A stretch of 35,618 nucleotides of DNA from Candidatus Poribacteria bacterium (GCA_009839745.1 VXPE01000113.1:1-35618), one strand, 5' to 3'; counted from the stretch's first letter, positions 27,009 to 35,330 are shown. The notes: generated by a model not told the origin, from the letters alone. Made by a program: numbers and translations.

Positions 27009-27932
27009 CTACCATACTTTTAGATTGTCGTAATAGATTTCAGTTGCGGAGTAGCCATAGATACCGGGGCTTCCCTCGCGGTTTGGGAGTGGGTCTTCGG
27101 CAGTAATTGTCCATTCTGAGGGTTCAGGTTCACCCGTTCGCCATACTTTTCCACGGATTACGGCTTTATCATCAAGGACCTCTACCATCATCTTCATCGT
27201 ATACCAGACATCGACTTCCCACGCGAAGTCGATTGTTTTCGCCATGCGTAAATCGGATGCCCACGAACGGATTTGCAAGCGTTGGTGTCTGCCCTGCATG
27301 TCTAACGTATAACGATTCGCGATTAAGCCCAAGTCTGGCAGTCTGCGTTTATTTTGGGTGCCCATCAAGTCAATTTGGATCTGATAGTTCTTCATTGTCG
27401 AGGGACCGAGATAGACGTTGGACCGGTTCAAGCCACGTTGGACAGGTGTTTTGACTAAGACTTTATTGCCATCTTTCTCACGCACAAAGAATTTGCCGGT
27501 CGCACCGATCCAGTGCGTGGGTATCTTTTCGAGTTCAACCGTCTCAAAATCCTCTGTCCACGGGAGCGATGGAATGACGCGAACCCGCGCGGTTGCCTTC
27601 ATATCCCCCGATTGCGCAGTGACGGTTCCTGCATGCGCTCCGGCACTTTTATCCGGCGTAAATGTGCCATCTTCAAAGGCACCAGTTAAGCCCGTGTGTG
27701 CCCATTCTATAGCACCGATTGCACTCGTCTGTTTTCCGTTTGCATCGAAACCGATGACCCTTAACGCAACGGGATCGCCTGATGTGAGTGTTTCTGCAGG
27801 GGTAAGCAGTAGCGAAACAGCCGGGGCAGCTGGCATCTTCACCGGTTCTGGTGCCATCTCTTTACTGGCACAACCGGCAGCGAGGATGCACACCACCAAG
27901 ATAGCGTAAAGTGGGATAAAATTTCTCATCAT
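27009..27932 (-). CDS. Lipoprotein with C-terminal laminin-G/DUF1080-like domain
   Basis: 307 residues. The signal peptide ends in the lipobox CILAAGC (Cys22). Residues about 35-120 look like an Ig/BIG-type sandwich (SLLLTPAETLTSGDPVALRV, GTVTAQSGDMKATARVRV). The C-terminal 180 residues resemble a concanavalin-like jelly roll (PWTEDFETVELEKIPTHW, YQIQIDLMGT, DLGLIANRYTLDMQG, GSPGIYGYSATEIYYDNLKV). Its ATG overlaps the TGA of the upstream propeller gene (ATGA), so translation is coupled; a second ATG follows at once. It probably binds carbohydrate or a cell-surface ligand beside the two propellers. Confidence 0.75.
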   Translation of the reverse strand: MMRNFIPLYAILVVCILAAGCASKEMAPEPVKMPAAPAVSLLLTPAETLTSGDPVALRVIGFDANGKQTSAIGAIEWAHTGLTGAFEDGTFTPDKSAGAHAGTVTAQSGDMKATARVRVIPSLPWTEDFETVELEKIPTHWIGATGKFFVREKDGNKVLVKTPVQRGLNRSNVYLGPSTMKNYQIQIDLMGTQNKRRLPDLGLIANRYTLDMQGRHQRLQIRSWASDLRMAKTIDFAWEVDVWYTMKMMVEVLDDKAVIRGKVWRTGEPEPSEWTITAEDPLPNREGSPGIYGYSATEIYYDNLKVW

Positions 27933-29248
27933 TCTTTCCTCCCAATACAGTAGAGGTGTTCCTCTGTAGTGAAATAGATGCGTCCGTCTGCAATAGCGGG
28001 TGAGCCGTAGATTTCGACGTAGTGTTCATCTTCAAGTCGGCTTATCTCCTGAGCACTTAGCAGTTCACATCCATCCCCACTGGGTTGGAGGATCACAAAT
28101 CCGCCGTTGACTTCCGTGACGTAGAGTTTACCATCTGCCCAGACGGGAGAACCTTTTCCGACTTTGCCGATGTTGTGTTCCCAGTAGACTTCACCGGTAT
28201 CCGTATTCACAGCGTGAACGTTAGCGGAGTTATCCACAACATAGAGGTGTCCGGCGTGAATTGTAGGGGAGGCGTATCCGACGTTGACCGCATCATACCG
28301 CCAGACTTCATGGGTTTGCGTGACGTCGCCAGTCCCCGTCGCGTCAATACAGACGACGCGTCCCATTGCAGTGGTATCTATATTCTCTTCGCTATGCGAG
28401 GCATAGACATTCGTGCCTGAAACGATAACGGACGTATTGATACCCCGCTGACTCAGTTTAAACCCCCAGACCCTCTCTCCGGTGCTCTGTTTCATGGCGT
28501 AGATACCGCCATCTGCATTGCCGCCGATGATAAGTTGTTGTCCGTTGATATTCGCAACGACTGGTGTGGAGTAGGTTGTGTCTAAGGGTCTACCGCCCGG
28601 TGTTGAGACCCAAACTAGTTCCCCGGTAAGTTTATCGAAAGCGAAGTAGCGGTGGCGTGTAGCGGCTTGGTCACCCCATCCTGAATTGAGATAACTAATC
28701 ACAACGAGGTCACCTGCAATGATAGGGGTGTGAACCCGTCCGCCATACCCGGATATCCGCCCATATTCTTCCGTGAGTGAACGCGACCAGAGAATATTTC
28801 CATCTTTATCGAAACAGAAGAAGAGGCCTTGGACCCCGTGTGCATAGATATTCCCGGTTTCTCGGTCACCCGCGAGGCTTGTCCAGCCGACTCGGTTAAA
28901 GGAGATCGTGGTATGAAAAACGTTGAATTGATAATTCCAGATCAGTTCGCCGGTTTCAGCATTGAAGCAGGCGATGCGTTCCTGTTCGGTGATGTCTTTG
29001 CCAACGCGTCCGATGACATAGACCCTGCCATTGAGAACAATCGGTGTAGAACGCCCTATAAATTCTGCCTCCCAGAGCAGGTTCTCCCCTTCAGTTGACC
29101 AAGATGAGATTAACTCGGTCTCAGCAGAAGTGCCGTCCTGATTCGGTCCCCGCCACGTTGGCCAATCGCCAGCAATGGCGTGCATAGGAACAACAATTAA
29201 AAAAAGGCAGACAAATAGCCGACAAAAAATCGGTTTTTGATGGTGCAA
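27929..29248 (-). CDS. Secreted PQQ-like (BamB-type) beta-propeller protein
   Basis: 439 residues. It starts at TTG 29248 with GAGGAGG nine bases upstream; no ATG fits. The signal peptide is CRLFVCLFLIVVPMHAIAGDW. The mature start DWPTWRGPNQDGTSAE is a classic planctomycete/Poribacteria-type PQQ-like propeller opening. Blades repeat as VLNGRVYVIGRVG, CFNAETGELIWNYQF, VVANINGQQLIIGGNADGGIY and YVVDNSANVHAVNTDTGEVYWEHN. It is the first gene of a set with the overlapping lipoprotein and the second propeller. An extended -10 promoter lies about 165 nt upstream. Electron transfer or scaffold roles are both possible. Confidence 0.88.
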   Translation of the reverse strand: MHHQKPIFCRLFVCLFLIVVPMHAIAGDWPTWRGPNQDGTSAETELISSWSTEGENLLWEAEFIGRSTPIVLNGRVYVIGRVGKDITEQERIACFNAETGELIWNYQFNVFHTTISFNRVGWTSLAGDRETGNIYAHGVQGLFFCFDKDGNILWSRSLTEEYGRISGYGGRVHTPIIAGDLVVISYLNSGWGDQAATRHRYFAFDKLTGELVWVSTPGGRPLDTTYSTPVVANINGQQLIIGGNADGGIYAMKQSTGERVWGFKLSQRGINTSVIVSGTNVYASHSEENIDTTAMGRVVCIDATGTGDVTQTHEVWRYDAVNVGYASPTIHAGHLYVVDNSANVHAVNTDTGEVYWEHNIGKVGKGSPVWADGKLYVTEVNGGFVILQPSGDGCELLSAQEISRLEDEHYVEIYGSPAIADGRIYFTTEEHLYCIGRKE

Positions 29249-29853
29249 ATTTCTGTTCCTCCTCGTGTATTTTATGTATCTGCAACTTTAAGACGATGAA
29301 AAAAGTCTGAATGTTTAACTCGGTGTGCCTGTTAGAACACCTCACCGAACGGTTCTTATAAATCTGACAGCGCACCAGAAGGTTTTGTTCTGCATATCTT
29401 TCAATATATCATTATATCACTTCTGGTATTTTTCAGAAAGGTTTTAAATTGAGGAAGGGTCGTCAGGAGAATAGCCAATCAGCAGTCAGCAGCAAAGAAG
29501 CACACCTGAAAGCAGATAGATGCGGTGTTTTGCAGGTAGGTCTAAAGATAGAAAGAAAAGGATGCGTGGTGTGATAGAGGGTGTCTGGATAGAGTCGTTT
29601 TTCAAATGCACCAAGTTTTTTGGGAATTCCGTGTTCATTTCTTCTCCAATACCGCCTCAATAGCATTTTCTCTTGAGAGTCGCTGTGTTTTCATGGCTGA
29701 TCCAATCGACGATAGATGTAATATGTCGGGTCGAATTTTTTTTGATTTTTAAAAGGGATACCGTCAATGCGGTTCACTCACAGCCATCTGTCCCGGTTCA
29801 CCAAGCGGACACGACCTATGTTCAGTAGTTTTAGGCTTTTGCATCGCAAAACC
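29249..29853. other. 605-bp region between propeller operon and PhyH gene
   Basis: The left part is the leader and promoter of the propeller operon. The middle has two tiny leftward frames (29694 and 29638; 18 and 50 codons) with a GGAG ribosome site but no recognisable family, ending in CAGTCAGCAG-type repeat sequence. The right part, up to the PhyH stop at 29854, shows nothing recognisable. Confidence 0.5.
29411..29419 (-). promoter_or_regulatory. Extended -10 promoter for the propeller operon
   Basis: On the minus strand TGA-TATAAT (29419-29411) matches the extended -10 consensus. The resulting leader of about 155 nt holds a TCGGTG / CACCGA hairpin (29320-29325 with 29343-29348) before the GAGGAGG ribosome site. 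Confidence 0.45.
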
Positions 29854-30645
29854 TCAAGGCGTGTCCAATTCACGCAAGATGCGTTCTACGACCCGCTTTC
29901 GCTGCCCTTGGACGGCGGGCTGTTCTAATTCATAGACCTCATCTGAAATCAGGTGTTTATGGCCTTCAATGGGGAGGTTTTTGTGCGATCCGTTATCAAT
30001 ATATCGATTGAAAATAGTGAAGCGCGCATAGGATTCTGTCCAGCGTCTTCCACCGTGATAGAGTGCCTCCGTAAAGATGACACAATCGCCAGCGTTGACA
30101 GGGACATTGATAACCGTAGGCGGTCCCTCATAGATTGAAAGGTCATCCGGGGGTTCAAAGTTACGCTTATGGCTTCCCGGTAGACAGACGAAGCCGGTTC
30201 CCGGTGGCACGTCCACCAAGGAAGTACCAGCGTTGAGGAAACCCGCACGCGGTCCTGACGCATCAACACTATAATCTTGACCGGCGGCATGGAAGTGGAT
30301 GTCATCGGAGGTTTTGTAATTCTTCGTCAAGGCGCAATCCACAAGGCACGGAGTGCCACGCGTAAGGGCAATAATCACCCGCATAATCTCTCGGTTAAGC
30401 ACAAGCCGTTGGAACACCGGATCGCCGTATTGGATGTGATTAATCCAATGTGCAATTGTGGATGCATGTGTGCCCGTCCGGGATGTCGAGGTGAGCGGGG
30501 GTGGCATTTCATCTAAGGGTGTAGCGTGCCATTGGTTACCGAGGTAAATCATTCGCTCGATATCTTCGGGCGGAACGACTTTGCGGAGGATAATGAAGCC
30601 GTGGTGATCAAAGAACCATTTTTCTTGGGGCGTGAGTATATTCAT
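29854..30645 (-). CDS. Phytanoyl-CoA dioxygenase (PhyH) family protein
   Basis: 263 residues with the double-stranded beta-helix fold of iron/2-oxoglutarate dioxygenases. The opening EKWFFDHHGFIILRKVVPPEDI, the DVPPGTGFVCLPGSHKRNF stretch (145-163), distal His197 in LYHGGRRW and Arg208 in YARFTIFNRY fit the family: distal iron ligand and the co-substrate Arg eleven residues on. The proximal H-x-D motif is not present in standard form; the region reads IHFHAAGQD (116-124), so the Asp ligand appears replaced by Ala. It is 12 nt downstream of a LamG remnant. No clear Shine-Dalgarno sequence is near the ATG. The substrate is unknown. Confidence 0.85.
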   Translation of the reverse strand: MNILTPQEKWFFDHHGFIILRKVVPPEDIERMIYLGNQWHATPLDEMPPPLTSTSRTGTHASTIAHWINHIQYGDPVFQRLVLNREIMRVIIALTRGTPCLVDCALTKNYKTSDDIHFHAAGQDYSVDASGPRAGFLNAGTSLVDVPPGTGFVCLPGSHKRNFEPPDDLSIYEGPPTVINVPVNAGDCVIFTEALYHGGRRWTESYARFTIFNRYIDNGSHKNLPIEGHKHLISDEVYELEQPAVQGQRKRVVERILRELDTP

Positions 30646-30659
30646 TTTTTAGGGTGTTA

Positions 30660-30857
30660 CCTTCCTGTCTTGAGAGCCGCCCAGACAATCGGGAGTTTCT
30701 CTGCTGCTTGGACGGATAGCCCGATTTTCGATTTAAAATTTCGGGTCACTTCGGCTGCGGTGAGGGGTCGGTCGTAAATGCGAACTTCATCAATAATCCC
30801 AGGAAAATGTCGCTCGACGTTTCCGCGATTGTTTGCCGCACCGATATAAACTGGTTC
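30660..30857 (-). pseudogene. C-terminal LamG domain remnant
   Basis: A 66-codon stretch ending at a TAA (30659-30657) encodes EPVYIGAANNRG, FPGIIDEVRIYDRPLTAAEV and LPIVWAALKTGR, the last part of a laminin-G-like domain and its usual tail. The N-terminal half and any signal peptide are missing, and the sequence before it in frame is unrelated. It is the broken 3' end of a secreted LamG protein gene. Confidence 0.75.
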
Positions 30858-30934
30858 CACAAATGAGATAACGGAAAATCTCTGGTGTGGTTTTCGAGGC
30901 TTCCAAAGTTTGTTTTCAAAATCGGTGAGACAAT

Positions 30935-30964
30935 TATAGCACCTCTGGGGATTTCTTACCAAAT
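30935..30964 (-). promoter_or_regulatory. Promoter upstream of LamG remnant and PhyH
   Basis: On the minus strand TTGGTA (30964-30959), an 18-bp spacer and TATAAT (30940-30935) with a TGC extension. It would transcribe the LamG remnant and then the PhyH gene with a leader of about 280 nt. Confidence 0.45.
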
Positions 30965-31061
30965 TTATTCCAATGCTAAATTCGCACTTGCACATTACAC
31001 CGAAAACTGGTAGAATGCATCTCACATCGTGTTGTAAGGGCAAATTCGCACGAAATCGTAA

Positions 31062-31168
31062 GCTGCAACAACGGAGCGGGGTTTTTGATAAGGTATTTCT
31101 TCAGATATACGGAAAGGCACTTTCAACACAGAACCCACCTGACCGAACCGCAAGGTAAATTTAAAAAT
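31062..31168 (+). promoter_or_regulatory. Recurrent 5' leader, copy C
   Basis: GCTGCAACAACGGAGCGGGG, a T-run, TACGGAAAGG, then CTGACCGAACCGCAAGG (identical over 17 bases to copy A) and TAAATTTAAAAA. Unlike copies A and B, another 38 nt with a second ribosome site, GGAAAGGAAAG, follow before the ATG at 31206. Confidence 0.5.
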
Positions 31169-31205
31169 CGCTTGCAAGTTACGCGAACCGGGAAAGGAAA
31201 GAACT

Positions 31206-32879
31206 ATGCCGAAAATGACAGGTGCTAAATTTATTGCTGATACCGTCCACGGATATGGAATTACGCACGTTTTTTTTATGCCGTATATCGGACCGCGGAC
31301 TTTAATGGAGATGGAAAGTCTTGGAATTAAGCGGGTTCAGACGCACGGTGAAAAAGCAGCAGCGTATATGGCTGACGCTTACGCCCGTGTGAACCGCGCG
31401 CCAAGCCTCTGCATGGCACAATCGGTCGGTGCAGTGAACCTCGCCGCGGGGTTACAAGATGCCTATCTCGCTTGCTCACCGGTGATTGCGATTACGGGTA
31501 AGGAAAACCAAATCAATCAACAACGGCACGCCTACCAAGAGGTAGACCACGTCAACCCGTTTTCTGCTGTCACGAAATATAGCGCATACGTCGCGACCCC
31601 GGAGCAGTTGCCCTTCTATCTACGGCAAGCCTTCCGTGCGGCAACAACAGGGACCCCCGGACCTGCACACCTCGATTTCGAAGGCATCGCTGGGACCTCG
31701 GTTATTGATCGAGAAGGTGAACTTGAGGTCATCATTGAAGAGGCGTTTACCCAATTACCGCCGTTCCGTCCGGAAGCAGAAGCAGAAAAGGTAACGGACG
31801 CTCTCAGTCTCCTCTCCGATGCGGAACGTCCCATCATTATGGCAGGGGGTGGCGTAACGGCGTCGGACGCACGCTCAGAACTTGTCGCAGTGGCGGAGAA
31901 ACTCTCGATTCCGGTAGCGACTTCGCTGAATGCAAAGGCGATGTTTCCCAGTGACCATCCGTTGGCAGTCGGGACTCCGGGTTCATACTCGCGGGCATGC
32001 GCCAATCAAGCAATGTGTGAGGCAGATCTTGTCTTCTTTATCGGAAGTCATACGGGTGGACAGGTAACCAACGGATATAAGATCCCGCCACAAGGCACAC
32101 CGATTATACAACTCGACATTAACCCAGATGAACTGGGACGGAATTATCCGATCCAGTTAGGGATGCAGGGAGATGTGCGGAACACACTCCGTCGGATGCT
32201 TGACGCGTCAGAAGCTACGGAGCCGCGGACTGAATGGGTCAGCCGCGTCCAAGAATTGGTGCAAAACTGGAAAGACGATGTCAGTGAGAAGGTAAACTCG
32301 GAACGGTTGCCGATGCTACCCGAACGGCTCTGTCGTGAACTGACAGACTATCTTCCGTCAGACGCTATCCTCGTCTCCGACACAGGGCATTCAGGTATCT
32401 GGACTGGCACGATGATTGACTTCAAACATCCCGATCAGAGTTTCATCCGTTGTTCGGGTTCGCTCGGATGGGGACTCCCCGCGGCGATGGGTGCCAAGTG
32501 CGCGCAACCCGATAGACCGGTCATCTGTTTCACAGGCGACGGCGGTATCTGGTATCACATGACGGAACTCGATACGGCAATGAAGTCCGGGATTAATGCT
32601 GTCATTGTTGTGAACAATAACCACTCACTGAACCAAGAACAGGGTGGCGTTGAGTCGGTTTACGGTGGACGGACAACGGGTTCCGATGAACTCTGGTTGT
32701 TCCCAGATGCGGATTTTGCGAAGATGGCAGAATCGATGGGATGTCTTGGAATTACGGTCAATAAACCGAGTGAACTCGCGGGTGCGCTGGATCAGGCACT
32801 TGATTCAGGGAGACCGGTAGTCGTGGATGTGAAAACGCATGTGGAAGGGATTGCGCCCCGGACGTGGATGCCTTCGTAG
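31206..32879 (+). CDS. Thiamine pyrophosphate-dependent enzyme, acetolactate synthase-like
   Basis: 557 residues with the three domains of the acetolactate synthase/benzoylformate decarboxylase family. The N-terminal domain has cofactor-activating Glu49 in THGEKAAAYMADAYAR. The middle domain runs RPIIMAGGGVTASDA to HTGGQVTNGYKIPP. The C-terminal domain holds the ThDP-binding motif from Gly444-Asp445-Gly446 to Asn470-472 (GDGGIWYHMTELDTAMKSG, VVNNN). FAD is not required in all members, and the middle domain alone does not decide this. It could be a 2-oxoacid decarboxylase or carboligase. GGAAAGGAAAG supports the start. A hairpin follows the stop. Confidence 0.85.
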   Translation: MPKMTGAKFIADTVHGYGITHVFFMPYIGPRTLMEMESLGIKRVQTHGEKAAAYMADAYARVNRAPSLCMAQSVGAVNLAAGLQDAYLACSPVIAITGKENQINQQRHAYQEVDHVNPFSAVTKYSAYVATPEQLPFYLRQAFRAATTGTPGPAHLDFEGIAGTSVIDREGELEVIIEEAFTQLPPFRPEAEAEKVTDALSLLSDAERPIIMAGGGVTASDARSELVAVAEKLSIPVATSLNAKAMFPSDHPLAVGTPGSYSRACANQAMCEADLVFFIGSHTGGQVTNGYKIPPQGTPIIQLDINPDELGRNYPIQLGMQGDVRNTLRRMLDASEATEPRTEWVSRVQELVQNWKDDVSEKVNSERLPMLPERLCRELTDYLPSDAILVSDTGHSGIWTGTMIDFKHPDQSFIRCSGSLGWGLPAAMGAKCAQPDRPVICFTGDGGIWYHMTELDTAMKSGINAVIVVNNNHSLNQEQGGVESVYGGRTTGSDELWLFPDADFAKMAESMGCLGITVNKPSELAGALDQALDSGRPVVVDVKTHVEGIAPRTWMPS

Positions 32880-32896
32880 AGGTGAATTATGCGGTC

Positions 32897-32920
32897 GTGC
32901 GAGGTCACTGTGCCTCGCAC
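32897..32920. terminator. Hairpin between convergent ThDP and PIN genes
   Basis: GTGCGAGG (32897-32904) and CCTCGCAC (32913-32920) form a perfect 8-bp stem with an 8-nt loop. There is no T-run, so it is either a terminator hairpin or a palindromic repeat related to the one at 17445. Confidence 0.5.
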
Positions 32921-32930
32921 AATCCATATC

Positions 32931-33359
32931 TTAAGGGCAGGTATCTCTGGTAAGCATGTGCTCATGTGATTTTCTTGTATACACTCTGCCACCGACTAAC
33001 TGACGATTCTTAAAATCTGTGAACAAATCCCCATCGCCTTCTCGGTAAGATACTAACACTTTTAACTCAGCTATCAGAGCCAATGCGATAATATGTGGGT
33101 CGTCCGATACTATTTTGCCTTCCAGTTCATCTGCCTTTTCTTGCACACCTCCAGAGACCAATTTGAGTTGACCCGCCCACATCATCTGGTCTCTCAGATG
33201 ATTCATTCCGCCTCTTTCCCATTCATCTTCAAATTTCTTCGTATTGGCATAGACGATTTTGCCGTTTCTGTTATCTAACCATTTCCACACAGGTGCCATA
33301 TCCTCATCGTTGGGGTTTCTAAATTTACCAAAAGTATTCGTATCTAAAATAATGCACAT
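32931..33359 (-). CDS. PIN-domain-like ribonuclease
   Basis: 142 residues. The N-terminal strand CIILDTNTFGKF supplies Asp6, an acidic FEDEWERGG lies at 43-51 (Glu44, Glu46), IVSDDPHIIALAL gives Asp86/Asp87 and LVSYREGDGDLFTDF gives Asp109, Asp111 and Asp115. The order D...E...DD...D-x-D...D matches a metal-dependent PIN nuclease. Its ATG is 3 nt after the stop of the AAA ATPase, with GAGG upstream, so the two are translationally coupled. No classical small antitoxin is adjacent, so the ATPase is the likely partner or regulator. Ribonuclease activity is inferred from the fold. Confidence 0.65.
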   Translation of the reverse strand: MCIILDTNTFGKFRNPNDEDMAPVWKWLDNRNGKIVYANTKKFEDEWERGGMNHLRDQMMWAGQLKLVSGGVQEKADELEGKIVSDDPHIIALALIAELKVLVSYREGDGDLFTDFKNRQLVGGRVYTRKSHEHMLTRDTCP

Positions 33360-33362
33360 TCC

Positions 33363-34664
33363 TTAATCCTCAAACCCCATGAGGCGTTTAGACTCCTTCA
33401 GGAAAAAATTCCTATAATGTGGTGGCACGCCCATCATGTTCGCCATTTTATCAAAACCAATATTATGTGCCCTGACAATATTTCCCTTCGGTTCAAAGTA
33501 TATCAAGGATACATCTTCAGGACGAACGGTTCCTTTTCTGATTTCAATGCGCGCCCGGTCAATCATATAGTCGCTGTGCGTTTCAACGATGAATGAACGG
33601 TTACCTTTACCTGCCAATTTTGCTAATAAAGAAGAAAATTCCGCCTGTGCCCTTGGATGCAGGTGGACTTCAGGTTGTTGTAATAACGAAAAAGACGACG
33701 GTATAGTATGTTGATCGCTTTTAGAAAGAAGGGGATTTAAAATCTGCACTAAAATTGGTAGAATTTGACTGATACCGTACCCAACATCATTGATATTTGT
33801 TTTAGGACCTCGTACTTTGACCTGCAGTTGGAACGGAGCGCCTAAGGAACGTCCAAGGTTTTTTACATCTATGTTCTCGAATAGCCCAGAATCCCTGCCA
33901 AACTCGACTAATTGTATTTTTAATGCCTCCCAATTCTTTTTCTCCGTCGCTTCAATTCGCATTAAATGCATAGGCACATCGCTGCCTTCTGGATCATCAA
34001 ACTCCCTCGTTGGATCATAGGTTCGCTTAGGACGTGAGCGGACTGGCGATGTACTAAATACAGATACCGTTCGAAAGATATCCCACGGGCTGCATTCAAA
34101 TTTTTTAACTTTTTTCTTAAAATATTCTGAGAAAGCTATTTTACCCTTAGATTCTTGTGTGAAAGAAGGGAAAAAGAAGTAAACGGAATACTCGTTCAAT
34201 CTATCCGTATCACACGCTATTTTATATCGATTCTGTTCTTTATTAGAGGCATCTAAACGTAACACCCTACCCATTGCGTCTTCAGATCGAACAACAATTT
34301 CACCATCAGTAAGTTTCATTGTTATCGAACTAACGACTGGTTCTATTCCTGCGTGCTTTTCAACGAATTCAACTGTTGTTTCAATGTCTTCAGTATTGTA
34401 TTTAGAAGTAAATCCAAGCTTAAAGTTTTTTTCTTTTTTCTTACTATTTCTGACAATATCTCTAAAGGTGCCCATCGAATAGGGATGCGAATTAAAATCC
34501 ACTCCGGCACCGCGTAAGTACCCTGCCAACACATGAAAACATGCTAATGCCGTGGTTTTGCCGGTGCTGTTTTCGCCAACCAAAAAGGTCAAAGGACGAA
34601 TTTCAAGCGTCTGAGGTTCGGCAAAACAGCGGACTTCTTCCATTGTGAATTGGGTAATATTCAT
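33363..34664 (-). CDS. AAA family ATPase (ABC/OLD-like, AAA_21 type)
   Basis: 433 residues from MNITQFTMEEV at 34664, with GAGGAGG upstream; the longer frame starts inside the ribosome site. Walker A is GENSTGKT (30-37). A middle insert at about 80-270 is variable. The C-terminal part has GYGISQILPIL (ABC signature-like), LLQQPEVHLHP (327-337) in the Walker B place with Gln329-Gln330 where acidic residues usually stand, and VETHSDYMIDR (D-loop and His switch). Such stand-alone ABC-type ATPases occur in OLD, Septu, PARIS and similar two-gene defence systems with a nuclease partner. Here the partner is a PIN protein 3 nt downstream. The function is inferred from this layout. Confidence 0.8.
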   Translation of the reverse strand: MNITQFTMEEVRCFAEPQTLEIRPLTFLVGENSTGKTTALACFHVLAGYLRGAGVDFNSHPYSMGTFRDIVRNSKKKEKNFKLGFTSKYNTEDIETTVEFVEKHAGIEPVVSSITMKLTDGEIVVRSEDAMGRVLRLDASNKEQNRYKIACDTDRLNEYSVYFFFPSFTQESKGKIAFSEYFKKKVKKFECSPWDIFRTVSVFSTSPVRSRPKRTYDPTREFDDPEGSDVPMHLMRIEATEKKNWEALKIQLVEFGRDSGLFENIDVKNLGRSLGAPFQLQVKVRGPKTNINDVGYGISQILPILVQILNPLLSKSDQHTIPSSFSLLQQPEVHLHPRAQAEFSSLLAKLAGKGNRSFIVETHSDYMIDRARIEIRKGTVRPEDVSLIYFEPKGNIVRAHNIGFDKMANMMGVPPHYRNFFLKESKRLMGFED

Positions 34665-34789
34665 TTTTTGCCTCCTCAATGTCATTGTTTAACGCCGGGA
34701 TATTTTGATTTGAGACTTTCTCAATACGCTCCATCCATTATCGTAACACACCGAATGGAAGATATCAAGAGAAACCACACCCACTGAAT

Positions 34790-35140
34790 TTAGACCAGAG
34801 GTTGGTTAAACTTACCCTGTCGCCACTCTTTATAGACGAGGAAAAGCCCTATTAGATTCAAACTCATGTAGAAGAAACGCTTAATCATCTCAAATATCAT
34901 TAAGAATGACCCGAGTGTCATACTTTCAGTTAGCCAGTTATCTACTTTGCCTCCCGCCCATCGGTCGATATACTGTTGGAAAAACGGTTGAAAAATCGCC
35001 TCAACTATGATAAAACCCACGTAAGTCGCGAACAGAACGATCAAGCCCTTTGATCGGGTTCGGATACATAAAAACCCCAGTAACCCTACAAAAACCAACC
35101 ATACAATAATATTTAGCCCGTAAAGAATACCACTAAGCAT
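34790..35140 (-). CDS. Small membrane protein, unknown
   Basis: 116 residues from ATG 35140, with AAGGAG eight bases upstream; the ATG at 35164 lacks one. Three hydrophobic segments are visible: about 5-26 (LYGLNIIVWLVFVGLLGFLC), 31-51 (IVLFATYVGFIIVEAIF) and 80-105 (LMIFEMIKRFFYMSLNLIGLFLV). No family is recognised. It is encoded in the same direction as the ATPase/PIN pair, 125 nt upstream, so it may be part of that unit or unrelated. Confidence 0.55.
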   Translation of the reverse strand: MLSGILYGLNIIVWLVFVGLLGFLCIRTRSKGLIVLFATYVGFIIVEAIFQPFFQQYIDRWAGGKVDNWLTESMTLGSFLMIFEMIKRFFYMSLNLIGLFLVYKEWRQGKFNQPLV

Positions 35141-35251
35141 TGTCAAAATCTCCTTCAAACGCAAATTCGGCTGAATGTTATTTTTCTTAGGAGAATTACA
35201 GCATCAATCTCTCTACCACACGAACCTAATAGATTCCATTTATTTTTTCAA

Positions 35252-35330
35252 CTATACACATGTCGCCCCGCTGGGGCTTACTCCTTGGGGGAATCCCGTT
35301 TCTACACACATGCCGCCCCGCTGGGGCTTT
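35252..35330. repeat. Two 50-bp-spaced copies of ACACATG-GCCCC-GCT-GGGGC
   Basis: CTATACACATGTCGCCCCGC with TGGGGCTT recurs 50 bases later as CTACACACATGCCGCCCCGC with TGGGGCTT. Each contains a GCCCC-GCT-GGGGC hairpin. The rightward open frame over them is repeat-derived and not called as a gene. Confidence 0.65.

Noticed and set aside
29486-29694. Two tiny leftward frames (starts at 29694 and 29638), the second with a GGAG ribosome site and a hydrophobic tail
   Set aside because: No family is recognised, and the second ends in repeat-like CAGTCAGCAG sequence. It could be the stub of a membrane protein gene, but support is too thin for a gene call.
35252-35330. CRISPR-like array
   Set aside because: There are only two repeat units, each with a short GC hairpin, and no cas genes are present anywhere in the window.
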